From CAYHPY01 sp964358485 (GTDB lineage: Bacteria > Elusimicrobiota > Elusimicrobia > UBA1565 > UBA9628), in the NCBI GenBank assembly GCA_964358485.1, contig CAYHPY010000035.1, forward strand, positions 1 through 33,530: a DNA stretch of 33,530 bases. Reading direction: 5' to 3'. How positions within the stretch are numbered: the stretch's first letter is position 1; every line of letters starts with the position of its first letter. Below are positions 12,301 through 17,754 of the stretch, one piece after another. Made by a program: the position numbers and the translations under genes. The notes under the pieces were generated by a model. The model searched no databases, had not been told where the DNA came from, and saw only the letters and a program-made list of their open reading frames with translations.

Positions 12301-15300
12301 CTGGTTCCCGAGGACGAGACCGGCACCCGCGACCTCCGCGGCCAGGCCGACCGCTTCATCCAGGAAATCGAGACCCGCCAAATCGGCTACATCCGCGACA
12401 CCCTCTTCGACGGCGCCTTACCCCCGGGCTTCGGCCGCGAGGACGGCGTCATCGCCCAGATCAAGGCCGACACCATCGCCCAGCGCATGACTTACAAGGG
12501 CTTCACCCCGGTTCTGGCCTACGGCATGTTCCGGGGCCGCGACATCGGCGGCATCTTCATGGAAGCCCCGGACCCCCGCGCCATCGCCCGGACCCTGGAG
12601 AATGTCCTCACCGATGTCATGCGCAAGGAACTGGAAGCGAACGGCCGCCTCCAGGAACTGACCTTGAAGCTCCACGGCTTGATGAGCAAGGTCGAAGACG
12701 GCGGACACTTGCTGGAAGCCCAATGGGCCGCCATCGGCGCCGCCAAGGACGAAATGCGGGCCCGCGCCTCCCTGGCTACTGGCCCGTCGGATCCGGAACT
12801 CAAGGCCGCGCAGGACCGCTTGGTCGGCGAATGGCTGGAGTTCGCGCGCCTGATGGGGGAGACCAAGGGGGATTTCATTTCTTTAACCGCCGAGCTTGAG
12901 GCCTTGGGACAGGGGAAGACCAAACCCTTCGCCGCTCGCGCGCCGCCGAGGGGGCTTGCGGATTGGGCGGGGTTACGCAAAGACTCCCGAAGGGAATCTT
13001 TGGACTATTGGGCCGAACGGTTGTTGGATCCTTCGTTTGAAGCCGGTCAAAATGAGTTGTTGGCTACTCTCGGCGTCCCGGCGGAATTGCGGGAAAGCGT
13101 GGCTGAGAGGTTGGTGATTTATAAGTTGGCTAGATTCGAGGCGGAGGGGATTAGAGCCGATGACTTTACCTCCGCCGAGACCTTAACTTTGCTTACGAAG
13201 GCCGATGTCGAGGGGCGGCGGTTGAAGTTGAGGGATGAGTTGGGGAAGGTTTTGGATGGAGCGGGAAGACTGCCGGAAGGTCGGAAGAAGGTTTTGGAGT
13301 TTTTGGTTCGAGATCTCCGTACGGAAACTGAAAACAGGAGAGTAAACAGAACTAACTACGAACAAGTGGGTGCTTCGCTGCGGGAAGCCTATTGGCACGC
13401 CGAAGGCGTGCCTGTTGCCCCGTTTGCCGTTGAAGGTTCCGTATTCCGAAATGACGGAAAAGAAGGACTCGAAGCGCGTTATCAGGATCTTCGTTCCAAA
13501 AGGCAAAGCCTTTTGGATAGTTATATGTTCGAGCTCCCTGATGACCCTACCAAGTTCATCTTAAAGGATCGGTTGTTAGATTCGTACATTGATGCCCAAC
13601 AGGCTTTTGATGCCGATATCATTAAGCTATTCCAATCCGATGAAGTCAAAAACGACAAGTCCATATTCAGAGCCCTAGACGCCCTCTACGACATCCGCGG
13701 CACCTTGGCCCGAACCCAGGACTTGGTCCGCTCCGGGCGGGGCATGGCGGCCCTGGACGCCCTGATCATGCTGGAAGAAGCCCGCCTGGCGGCGGGGACC
13801 TGGGCTCGGCTTGCACCCGAGGATTTGGACCGGGTGGCGCAAGCCCTGCAGAACCTGCGCGCGGTCAAGGCGCGTTGGAGCAAAGGCCAGACCGAACTGG
13901 TTCCGCTTTACGCGGTGACCAATCTGGGCGAAGGCGGGCGGCGCCTCTGGACCGTGCGGGATTGGCTGACCTCAGAGCAAGTGGCCGAGCGGATCAAGAG
14001 CGGGTCCATCGTGGAGCGCGGCGGCAAGCTCTATCCCGCCGATATACCCAACGCCGAGGTTGTGGGCGGCGTGGACGCGGTGGAAGAGACGCGGGAGGAC
14101 TTAAGCTCTGCCGTCCGGGGCAACGAGGCCGACCTGGAACTGCATCGCCGCCTGGCCCGCAATGATTTCGCCCTGGCGGGCCGGGTTCCCGAGGAAGGGC
14201 CGCTCAAGGGGCGCGAGGGCTTGAGCTTCAACGAGGTCTTCGGCCCGGACGGCCTGCATTCCCAGGGGCGCCTGCTCTTCTTCGACGCCCCGGCCGAGAC
14301 CGGCCGGCCGGGCATGACGCACCCCGCCCAGCACCCGCTCAAGGCCTTCAAGCGCAACCCGGGCCTCAACGCGGTCTTCGTTTACGCCGGGGATAAGGAC
14401 CTGACCCGGGACCGCTTTCCCACCTTGGAGAGCCTGGCGGGCTCGGAGGACTTCAAGGACTTCCGCCGGGTGGAACTGAGCCCCGCCGGGATTCGGGAGA
14501 CAACTTCCCGTTTGATGGCTCTTCGGGACGCTTCTCTCAGACAAGGATGGGTGGAGTTGAAATTGGCCGGCCGGGGTTTCGCCTTGAACGAAAAGGGCGA
14601 GGTGGCCGAGCTTTTCGTCACCGACGATGACTTCACCGCCGTGCGCAAGGCCTTCAAGAACGCCGAACTCGACCTCCGCGAAGCGGAGGCGCAATTGTCC
14701 GTTGCCGTTGAAGCCGAGCAAGCCGCCCGCGCTCTTTCCCTTTCCGCCAAAAAAGACCTGGACCGGGAGAGCCTCCCGTATCAGCAAGCCCGCAACCGGG
14801 TGGTGGAGCGGCTCCAGGGCACCGTCGCGGCCCCCGAGCGCGAGGTGGGGGAATCCGACCAGCTCTTCCAGGCCCGCGCGAAGATCGAGATCGACAAGGC
14901 CCTGGCCAAGGACCCGGAGTTCAAGGAAGCCCAGAAAAAGCTGGACCCCTTCGCCAAGGCCTTCAATCAGGCCACCGACGCGCTCCGCCTGGCCGAAGCC
15001 GCCGCCTTCAACGCCAAACGCGCGGTGGAAGGCTCCACGGACGCGCGCGGCCGCCGGATCAAGGGGGCCAAGGACATCCTGGCCGACTCCAAGGTCTGGA
15101 CCCTCTACGAATCCAAGGGCCTGGTCCTGGGCCTGGACGCGGCCGACGCGGTGGTCTCGGCCTCGGCCAAGCCGGTGTACCGGGTGGGCGGGGTGACGGC
15201 CTTGAACGCCTCTTTGGGCGCCGGCCCCTCCGCCGCGGTGCGCTCGCTCTCCGGGGAGCTTTACGCCGCGGAGCTGGACCGGGACGGGCGCTTGGTTCGG

Positions 15301-16695
15301 TCCTTCACGGATGAATCTGAAGTGGAGAAGGCGGCCGCCGCCTGGTCCATGAAATCCTTCGCCCTCTCCCGGCCTGACGGAGAAGACGCCGCCCTGCCCG
15401 GGGACGGGCGGGAGGTCAAGAGCAATTACCGCTTGAGCCATTACCAGGACCCGGCCACCGGCCTGCCGGTGCTGCTCAACCGCGGCTATTTGACCGAGCG
15501 CTTTAAGTCCGCGCAAAGCTCGGAATCCTCCGCCAAGCATTGGGGCCTCATGCCCTGGCGCTGGGGCAGTCTGATCCTGGAGATTCCGCGGGGGATCATC
15601 GGCACCCCGGTGGAGCTTTTGACCGGGCGCGATCCGCGCCAATCTCATTACCTTGGCCGGGTCACCATGTACAAGCTGGAAGGGGGAGCCACGCAGGACC
15701 AGGGCTTCTTTAGAAAGGCCCTGGGCTTTGTGGACGTTCTCAACTTCCTCCCGGACCCGGTGGAGCGCTTCTACGATCCCAGCCAATTCCCCCTCACGGT
15801 CCAAACGGACTCCCGGGTCCTGCCGGGTGAATCTCTCTTCGACAAGGACTTAAAGGACGCCCCGAACTCCCGGGCCATCCACCTGGGGGCCGGCTCAGCC
15901 GCCCGCCTGGCCCGGCAGTCCCTGGAGGACATCCTGGACACCCGGGCGCGGACCTTGAGCCACTTCGAGGGCGGCGCCGAGTCCATGTTCCTCGAGAGCC
16001 GCCGCGGCCGCGAGCGGCAGTACGGCGAATCCACCCGCGCCGGCGAGCACGGCGAGCGCGCCATCTCCGACGCTTTGGAAGATCCTTTGGTGGCCTCGGA
16101 CCCGCGGTCTTTGGGGTTGGATGGGTCGGCGGTGTCCGTGGGGGCGGCGCCGGGGAATATCGCGGTGGACCGGGTGGAGAAGCGGGTGCGGATTCGGCCT
16201 GGGGCGCGGGGGTTTGATGACCAAGTTAAGGCCTTAGACGGCCGGGCGGAGGAGTTGGGGCGGCAGGGGGAGGCGGCGCGGTCGTTGGAGCCTGTTCTCC
16301 GGGGCAAGTTTGCGGAGGCGGAGAAGGCGGCTTTGGAGTTTAATAAGGACCGGGATGGGTACGACGCCGAGACGCGGGAGTTGTTGCGGCGGGTGCAGGA
16401 GATCGCTTGGCGCATAGGGCGGCAGGAAGCTTTGGAGCGGGAGATTGCGCGGTTGGAGAAGGTGGCGGCGGACTTGCGGGTTCGGATTGCTTGGTGGCAG
16501 GAGTATTTGAAACGGCTGGTTAAGGAGCGCGGGACTGATCCGACGGATCCCACGGATCCGACTGATCCGACGGATCCAACCGATCCGGGGCGGCCGACTT
16601 GGCCTAATTGGTGGGTTTGCGCGTTCTTGTTGTGGCTGCTTTCTTCGATTATCGCGGCGATTATTGAGTGGCTTCGGCGACGGCCTAGACCTTAA
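337..16695 (+). CDS. Giant secreted envelope protein with TolC-like modules
   Basis: An uninterrupted 5452-codon ORF. In order: signal peptide (1-35, ending ALAQ); Gly/Ser/Ala/Pro-rich segment to about 275; two PQ-loop-like membrane blocks (about 275-355, with LPQVYK near 299-304, and 390-540); Pro/Ala/Glu-rich linkers around 550-610 and 680-750 flanking a further hydrophobic segment; a small alpha/beta domain (about 755-905); a hydrophobic region (about 1170-1290); long charged coiled coils (about 1455-2670); a beta-rich domain (about 2670-3040); then alpha-helical modules resembling outer-membrane efflux (TolC) proteins at about 3148-3440 and 3449-3720, and possibly 3800-4185. The second opens with the family-like LAEALDLAKKRSP. 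The end is coiled coil, six TDP units, a membrane helix (about 5425-5443) and an Arg/Pro tail. The start follows a -10-like hexamer with no Shine-Dalgarno. Function is unknown; an envelope-spanning or surface structural role is inferred. Codon use shifts in several internal patches. Confidence 0.93.
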   Translation: MRKIEGLIRRTAAATVSAALILVSPGLGCYEALAQNIRGGNVRTQTGTGRGAPIPAISGLSSPLNSGFRAAGPNFSGTLPGSSAQPQVKTGPSGSSAQGLAPAFETVSPVSADAVRAARLVSPAVGSHEAAKNISGAGLAPAQSKPKAGFNVVETLTTGREVPQEAVNAPSEGPTENSREWAEGSFHFLKGDGALAPLPAAPGSEEPAVSRPSGLSKSSKGATWTRAAVLAAVGTTLWGLPSKAESIGAPGSTRAETPASPSADLSAAAPVDASAGGIGMALGQAGYWIGNFLAFLFPLPQVYKTIKEGTGAGTPLWRVGVLAAASFALGAVNATVQGKWFWGVQNMFGALSSLAVIPVGWILSRKGVKYDYQAPDRGEKPSWKTPGARLGYIFKGLGHQITHDRALHGTAMVAAVVLGLSFGLYFAAAAVVPPLLTASLSAVGIGKLALWIQGITGVMYFLLFLPDIKPLLKGEAPKGFTPAFSKLFLATSVAFVVWAVQEAFFSPAGSSDRKQYVIYALLNAAYSVAAFLSLKAATRAARKTPASSPAPAADPVRGPPEAAPAPVAEASAPAVEAPVAQAPPIEAPVAQAPPIEAPKTPETKSSPLKEKAAAALELLGPAIGTGALMAYLLLAVPALPVWGIAATAPALAYGLYRFGKWFHGFQDARIAARYAAENPEQAPPDQAPPSAPSEKPAETPAETPAGEPAPPETPAPGPAPEAPTEKPAPPSAEPAPAETPAPGPAQGPKLPRSWKNLPEDARTMTPRSLQADKEQAQRRARRMAKDARLVGVAINLDDGRAHWSFTFHSPSKGKIYTVWPRRIGVKKAPKGYASETIWNTRLAKVTALDAAYAALKAEKHWFKPVRVELSPVWKTDPIFVFIDERGRRASVPATAVDPVGERSRPPLERPSADGTAPLGAPPGPPGNSPPAPQGAEQAQNPPRGDAGRVISEDIFGFRKVSGIRRDPALKALPLSADSSKIIEQISRQFGISREKILETAARRRISESSPAHVWYGVYDRLQTLNRERFSHLDSTKYRGWSSFRKLANREYAPGWRGALSRALELHKHFLGLFVRLPYHLFDMFLFGYFRRNISFEFLHSTGDFLSLPVPARRGVPVEMTTVPMEKHLENAIFAQDIKGGGWLGPWRAKPWFRALERYFWRPAAAPLGTFLVRRVTLAVMSAVAMGLLGAFAPALPLSFALTSIPVLGPALVGLAHGIPMALGLVPVIGDLLAPVVGKAMMALLEDMVLGPMLNTLILSTLLTFPAAVRERLTILRWENPHGSRTARDLLWAVGGAAVSWAFWSQNLKSFAGMATVGAEIEGIMQYAGGIDGIFNKAYEPLTGHEFKLFHNIGAAVERPAGDSPIPFGGAITWGNVLLYKLQGLVGLNISDWVMHQTVILKGAAGETAYDPALLQLPAAAVIEAASHRDPATAGMKFDELLYTKDPTEVTERIKKLASLAGGLDGEIIAVKNHIQKLQAELAGTEARIKELKGQSRPVTPEERAEYERLLEELKNRRLQGYVRSKLAEIHDLKTPPTPESLDRLRALADLQRYYDAVLLPPAKNPGMLDELGIKEASSKALLERLTAELEGRAEKRAEDNAPLSDPKKLERISALLDEIEALRAEARGELATRDAARQLLLAANRTRNAALRERRNGKDMLDFHQNVSKLATVMDLAFALSQVESAQNAIRGMQDLLEKKKEKIEAARGRNQDGEAQAKEFQAKIEEWRRQAEADRKSDLDRRSDIARYEDQARMAAERIAAFDLGLEALLAAINAEDGGAGGDAGAEYRRRIALLPQVVAWRTDGGNPADPDAITLKKLQEYLDEMNKAIPEAEQGVRDLGEAPLEFAMVAILRVPGPEAQAGNNPSRERILEILAERKIHWTDRRAQIQKAYDGILRRMDPANAASLVDEFGEAAPESLPRRRVQEIQAMERSRGRIDGFTAEMDRLASVINAAAGSSLPPLSGLGLEAMQDAVKDYGDKLKAVSLPSGDAPEVHLAKMNLISLARLLPMTAKEVIRWSEADATVEGIDDAMANVLPQAKDKIGAAIKMMDDILADAALDVDYVSNGGPAQALISRKIVLLHDKVLPALRGAKTLLEDTLIPNQRSAIESARPGGDKLFKLFDSQLTLFDEIRKLHGRTLPWSLASFGAPDGDQAKGRANIKEWRDSLQRNLDGYDDEAGHHRGVREAAQDMLNRKDPNFQGTETMYGELQPFSLPRKISQYTAERAQRAGQFSQQAREINEILGKIEPLSQGRYNLAAFRLPDSVTPDQAGKDVLQGVADRDDLTHLADKLEEIGDWASEQSAGGGIALETGGSGPANGTQAPIKLTDLQQMALLALDGVRRIVPTSVTKPEDAPASYAAARFLYSHGVMDSAQEALDERVPKAEKFLGLAETSLTAAIRSTSMDDSYVSSNGTTEAGKEVLQRKVRTFQELNAFLLEGIQFFDLKDTWNLESFDTIKDIQRYYDSIYDIHNGGIRATDKELEAVQKMKDALKKTFDDLETSRRKYAGWMAQLNNPNESALRRINMSISNLQEKTRSVLEANVQHHEFRRQLESSEEVLKAKVLEMNEKQEELKGLLLDSGELPKELVRRVEGLRLHRGSWAMDLGADPSSAKSLVVKKANFESFLDAVLGVFKAADPSQNVALLKSDLMANPQSLTALLPDAGMLEIGDDADGFYLVYPNKFSLPNTLEVGTWVTLGNVAQVWGNNVSVTGYQFLSPPSETNAPYGDKGVEVQIESLQGDNWVNYLNVDFHRFAVDVPPDDTFKSSARQSRIMIFDDYAMMVFGDKLYVGMAGFADFAASNAGEKPVYYGGNLKTSVKLTEVMRLNYQQQEMFAKDPRQFMQEVNLDFTGFDPDLDRTYTIEGQGAKKHFSRKELGPSFDIARMMDSQDAFTLDLFFADSGGTDDITQKSVGAAILKGFTLKSADGKPWMVITNKAGGEIGQKTNVFSDKLSVALPNYGIVVSGEGKIMGDAKTWHAEIAKKFGDRSALTVGYGSKYIGMGNRLSVAMNTSFTLGELWGSVTESAGETLRGGRVLKPFNSELDDFFKAEPNDPRHAEAVAHLKRAFETDVARRLLTQDLGVLSRDIDQLRQAGAVWDNTRVRGMVGFVTKPISNDSVDRAAGGGFVTGTNTEMSISRSQKDLLDAKIQSVYKEGLRLQARLLDLSKEWQAAVVEIAQAQWELKLAAFMAAQAPSEAARAEGRVKAAQAESRLHQATLKYNILSGRQPEDPPPFEGLNSADLEVLTREIRTLLSAPERLTRILHSLDPHELKEVVGPEPFNLVDALPWVDRLTLSIGVQFQDMMTSQIFGIGGSVRLPVYDPGSKHADHAYQLEAEAALSEMSRAYADHRLAAAKSAYEAESWRNSGRALKEHAPRAAEDLADAIRAYRNGLIGPARLRQAFDSWHWLAAGALEADARAALADSWAASEGSFHGDLPRDPYKVRVSNLAEALDLAKKRSPTLQELGLRELAAAEMAKANDSRIRKAFVDVYVGMNLTAAGAGMLPSLLVTGIPVMPVIGFELKPGELSDLEVAQATGQNEYYAQLQKKIEAQLGLQLTQNIVAARTADRILDYQETVQLPALKRAYEEADARRRAGGSETEAVAALTALDQARARAGQARLASESARAAINVLLGRSAESPLELGLDADAAALELAALLAPMRPADTEQKILAARVKVARAVETMVDKDLKVEQLYLEPISLTVRSLGRLLNTLSADGIGNPDLVAAARVQTLNEERARDSFGPERETRIARARGDLDLIRARLEDLNGKTDPAAVLERLTLEGRRAGLRSELAGLGASQAADPGRRHAPVPVGFSELKNRLAEKTRGLAARPIQSPVELIPAETIARQAQGFARYNWAARTLGGDKIGQGYAEGWIEVRLRSQDTPPEVLLALSKLRLEKEDRRHAASMLGASAQAEILAERFRADVQMLRWAQSRLAAPGAARAQGELTEFIRGQRAKLESQKDWMAALLNLDPATPLERLMALVPEDETGTRDLRGQADRFIQEIETRQIGYIRDTLFDGALPPGFGREDGVIAQIKADTIAQRMTYKGFTPVLAYGMFRGRDIGGIFMEAPDPRAIARTLENVLTDVMRKELEANGRLQELTLKLHGLMSKVEDGGHLLEAQWAAIGAAKDEMRARASLATGPSDPELKAAQDRLVGEWLEFARLMGETKGDFISLTAELEALGQGKTKPFAARAPPRGLADWAGLRKDSRRESLDYWAERLLDPSFEAGQNELLATLGVPAELRESVAERLVIYKLARFEAEGIRADDFTSAETLTLLTKADVEGRRLKLRDELGKVLDGAGRLPEGRKKVLEFLVRDLRTETENRRVNRTNYEQVGASLREAYWHAEGVPVAPFAVEGSVFRNDGKEGLEARYQDLRSKRQSLLDSYMFELPDDPTKFILKDRLLDSYIDAQQAFDADIIKLFQSDEVKNDKSIFRALDALYDIRGTLARTQDLVRSGRGMAALDALIMLEEARLAAGTWARLAPEDLDRVAQALQNLRAVKARWSKGQTELVPLYAVTNLGEGGRRLWTVRDWLTSEQVAERIKSGSIVERGGKLYPADIPNAEVVGGVDAVEETREDLSSAVRGNEADLELHRRLARNDFALAGRVPEEGPLKGREGLSFNEVFGPDGLHSQGRLLFFDAPAETGRPGMTHPAQHPLKAFKRNPGLNAVFVYAGDKDLTRDRFPTLESLAGSEDFKDFRRVELSPAGIRETTSRLMALRDASLRQGWVELKLAGRGFALNEKGEVAELFVTDDDFTAVRKAFKNAELDLREAEAQLSVAVEAEQAARALSLSAKKDLDRESLPYQQARNRVVERLQGTVAAPEREVGESDQLFQARAKIEIDKALAKDPEFKEAQKKLDPFAKAFNQATDALRLAEAAAFNAKRAVEGSTDARGRRIKGAKDILADSKVWTLYESKGLVLGLDAADAVVSASAKPVYRVGGVTALNASLGAGPSAAVRSLSGELYAAELDRDGRLVRSFTDESEVEKAAAAWSMKSFALSRPDGEDAALPGDGREVKSNYRLSHYQDPATGLPVLLNRGYLTERFKSAQSSESSAKHWGLMPWRWGSLILEIPRGIIGTPVELLTGRDPRQSHYLGRVTMYKLEGGATQDQGFFRKALGFVDVLNFLPDPVERFYDPSQFPLTVQTDSRVLPGESLFDKDLKDAPNSRAIHLGAGSAARLARQSLEDILDTRARTLSHFEGGAESMFLESRRGRERQYGESTRAGEHGERAISDALEDPLVASDPRSLGLDGSAVSVGAAPGNIAVDRVEKRVRIRPGARGFDDQVKALDGRAEELGRQGEAARSLEPVLRGKFAEAEKAALEFNKDRDGYDAETRELLRRVQEIAWRIGRQEALEREIARLEKVAADLRVRIAWWQEYLKRLVKERGTDPTDPTDPTDPTDPTDPGRPTWPNWWVCAFLLWLLSSIIAAIIEWLRRRPRP
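3125..3213. repeat. Cluster of three perfect hairpins inside the giant ORF
   Basis: Three consecutive inverted repeats lie within 89 bases of coding sequence: CGGCTCCT/AGGAGCCG at 3125-3142 (loop 2), CTCCCCGC/GCGGGGAG at 3158-3179 (loop 6) and TTTTCGG/CCGAAAA at 3197-3213 (loop 3). They fall at the junction between a small folded domain and the next membrane-associated part, where base composition drops below that of the flanks. The reading frame is preserved throughout. They may be palindromic element insertions that became coding, or linker DNA tolerant of such elements. Confidence 0.7.
4623..4721. repeat. REP-like coding palindrome and AT-rich patch
   Basis: CCCCGC-GACA-GCGGGG at 4623-4638 reads like the core of a bacterial REP palindrome, and its translation includes DPATAGM, similar in style to the peptides usually made when such repeats are translated. 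It is followed by about 60 bases with AT-rich codons unlike the neighbourhood, then a second perfect stem CCTCCC-TGGC-GGGAGG at 4706-4721. The block separates the hydrophobic region from the start of the coiled coil and keeps the frame open. Confidence 0.6.
7645..7662. repeat. Coding hairpin in a second deviant patch
   Basis: A perfect 7-bp stem, GCCTTCC-TCCT-GGAAGGC, lies in the stretch 7340-7700 of the giant ORF, where TTG, GAT and other locally rare codons replace the usual C-ending ones. It belongs to the same class as the other coding palindromes, though it is weaker and could be chance. Confidence 0.4.
13394..13517. repeat. Two perfect coding hairpins in the most AT-rich patch
   Basis: GGCACGCC-GAA-GGCGTGCC occupies 13394-13412 and TCCAAAAGGC-AAA-GCCTTTTGGA occupies 13495-13517, the latter a 10-bp perfect stem with a 3-nt loop. 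A loopless palindrome TCCGTACGGA lies just upstream at 13316-13325. All sit in 12880-13680, where codon use is markedly more AT-rich than the flanks while the ORF stays open. Chance formation of such stems this close together is unlikely. Confidence 0.7.
16534..16587 (+). repeat. Six tandem TDP codon triplets
   Basis: A 9-bp unit encoding Thr-Asp-Pro is repeated six times with synonymous differences (ACT/ACG/ACC, CCG/CCC/CCA). It forms a short rigid spacer between the last coiled coil and the C-terminal membrane helix of the giant protein. The synonymous divergence suggests selection on the peptide rather than very recent slippage. Confidence 0.9.
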
Positions 16696-16744
16696 GGCCG
16701 AAGTCTAGGCCGGCGCCGGGCTCAACTGTGTTTGAACACAGTTG
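16682..16744 (+). terminator. Two hairpins at the 3' end of the giant gene
   Basis: A 10-bp perfect stem (16681-16690 with 16703-16712) straddles the TAA stop codon. A second 8-bp stem CAACTGTG/CACAGTTG (16723-16730 with 16737-16744, loop TTTGAA) follows. Neither is followed by a T-tract, so intrinsic termination is only plausible. They may instead protect the mRNA 3' end. The rest of 16745-16916 shows nothing recognisable except a -10-like TAGAAT at 16902-16907. Confidence 0.45.
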
Positions 16745-16916
16745 TTACCCATGTATCTGGCTTCGAGTGTCACCCATGAATCGGGTTGCACAAAAGTTAT
16801 AAAATATTCTCGACGGAGAACCGCAGGGTAAATGTCCAAGAAAGGGATTTTCCTACTGCTTCGTAAGCCAAAACCGGGGCCGAAATTGTTTTGATATTTC
16901 ATAGAATCAAATTTAA

Positions 16917-17348
16917 ATGGCAAGAACCCTGCCGGAAAATCTGGTCTCGAGTATTACCCACTCGATCATCACAAATCTGAAGACAACAAGCGTTGTCAAC
17001 CCGTTGATCATTGCCCTGGGGGTCATTACATTGCCGTGCCTGGCAATATTGCCATGGGCCCACGGCTGGCGAGCAGGCGTCCTCGTTGGATTTGCCGCTC
17101 TTCCCTTGCTCGGCTTCTTGGGAGCCTATGCCTATTTTGCGGCTACGAATCCGGACTATTTGCGGTCAGAGGATTATCAATTCAAACGTCAAGCAATCCA
17201 GGAGCTTGGTGATAAATATCGAAAGCTGTCGATGTTCGAAAAAGACATCGTTTCCATTTCCCCTCCGGCAGCCGCTGATCCAGAGGTCCCCCTCCTTCCT
17301 CCACCCGAACCGCAAAACGGAGAAGATGCCATTGGAGGCAAGCAATGA
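16917..17348 (+). CDS. Small two-TM membrane protein, unknown function
   Basis: A 143-residue protein. A short N-terminal segment is followed by two hydrophobic stretches (about residues 27-46 and 51-73), then a charged helix around 78-105 containing NPDYLRSEDYQ and a Pro/Glu-rich tail. The layout of two membrane helices followed by a cytosolic helix recalls small 2-TM effectors such as SLATT proteins, but I cannot assign it to that family. The ATG has no Shine-Dalgarno; TAGAAT ends 9 nt upstream, suggesting a near-leaderless transcript. Its stop overlaps the next start (ATGA), so the two are one translational unit. Local GC is clearly lower than in the giant gene, which suggests acquisition. 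Confidence 0.75.
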   Translation: MARTLPENLVSSITHSIITNLKTTSVVNPLIIALGVITLPCLAILPWAHGWRAGVLVGFAALPLLGFLGAYAYFAATNPDYLRSEDYQFKRQAIQELGDKYRKLSMFEKDIVSISPPAAADPEVPLLPPPEPQNGEDAIGGKQ

Positions 17349-17638
17349 AGCGCCTTTGTTTGCTAGTCATTGGTTCAAATTTCCTGGATAAGCCTGGGCT
17401 CCATAAGTTTCTTACCGGCAACAATGCGGTTATTCCGGACTGGTGGCATTACCTCGACACCTGCTATATCTTACAAACGGCCCTAACCTTGGCGCAGTTG
17501 CAGGATCAGCTAGTCAGACAATTTCCTAATCAGCAATTCCTGCTTCAGGAAATTAATCCGAAGCGCTACGCGGGGTGGCTCCCGAGGGAAGCCTGGAATT
17601 GGCTCGCACGGTACACGGGATGGTCTGTCGCGCCTTAA
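17345..17638 (+). CDS. Small SinR-family / Cas2-like protein
   Basis: A 97-residue protein. The central WWHYLD and the later YAGWLPREAWNWL match, from memory, a family of short proteins often labelled SinR family, thought to share the ferredoxin-like fold of Cas2 and VapD. The N-terminal half (LCLLVIGSNF) could be the first beta strand, but the usual acidic YDL-type start is absent, so a nuclease role is not supported. The start overlaps the upstream stop by four bases (ATGA) and has GGAGG seven bases ahead, so it is coupled to the membrane protein. The pairing with a membrane protein and a downstream nuclease suggests a defence-type function; this is inference. Confidence 0.7.
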   Translation: MKRLCLLVIGSNFLDKPGLHKFLTGNNAVIPDWWHYLDTCYILQTALTLAQLQDQLVRQFPNQQFLLQEINPKRYAGWLPREAWNWLARYTGWSVAP

Positions 17639-17754
17639 TAGGCAGATTTGAACAGCCCGCTGGCCGGTGAGGAATATATTATTAGCCGTCGCCGGTCAGT
17701 ATCTGGGTTCGGATTGGAGAACATCCGTGGTAGTTCAACCAGGAGAGGTCAACC

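Noticed and set aside
16534..16587. Tandem 9-bp repeat as a possible CRISPR or VNTR array
   Set aside because: There are no spacers, and the units differ by synonymous changes, so it is a coding TDP repeat.
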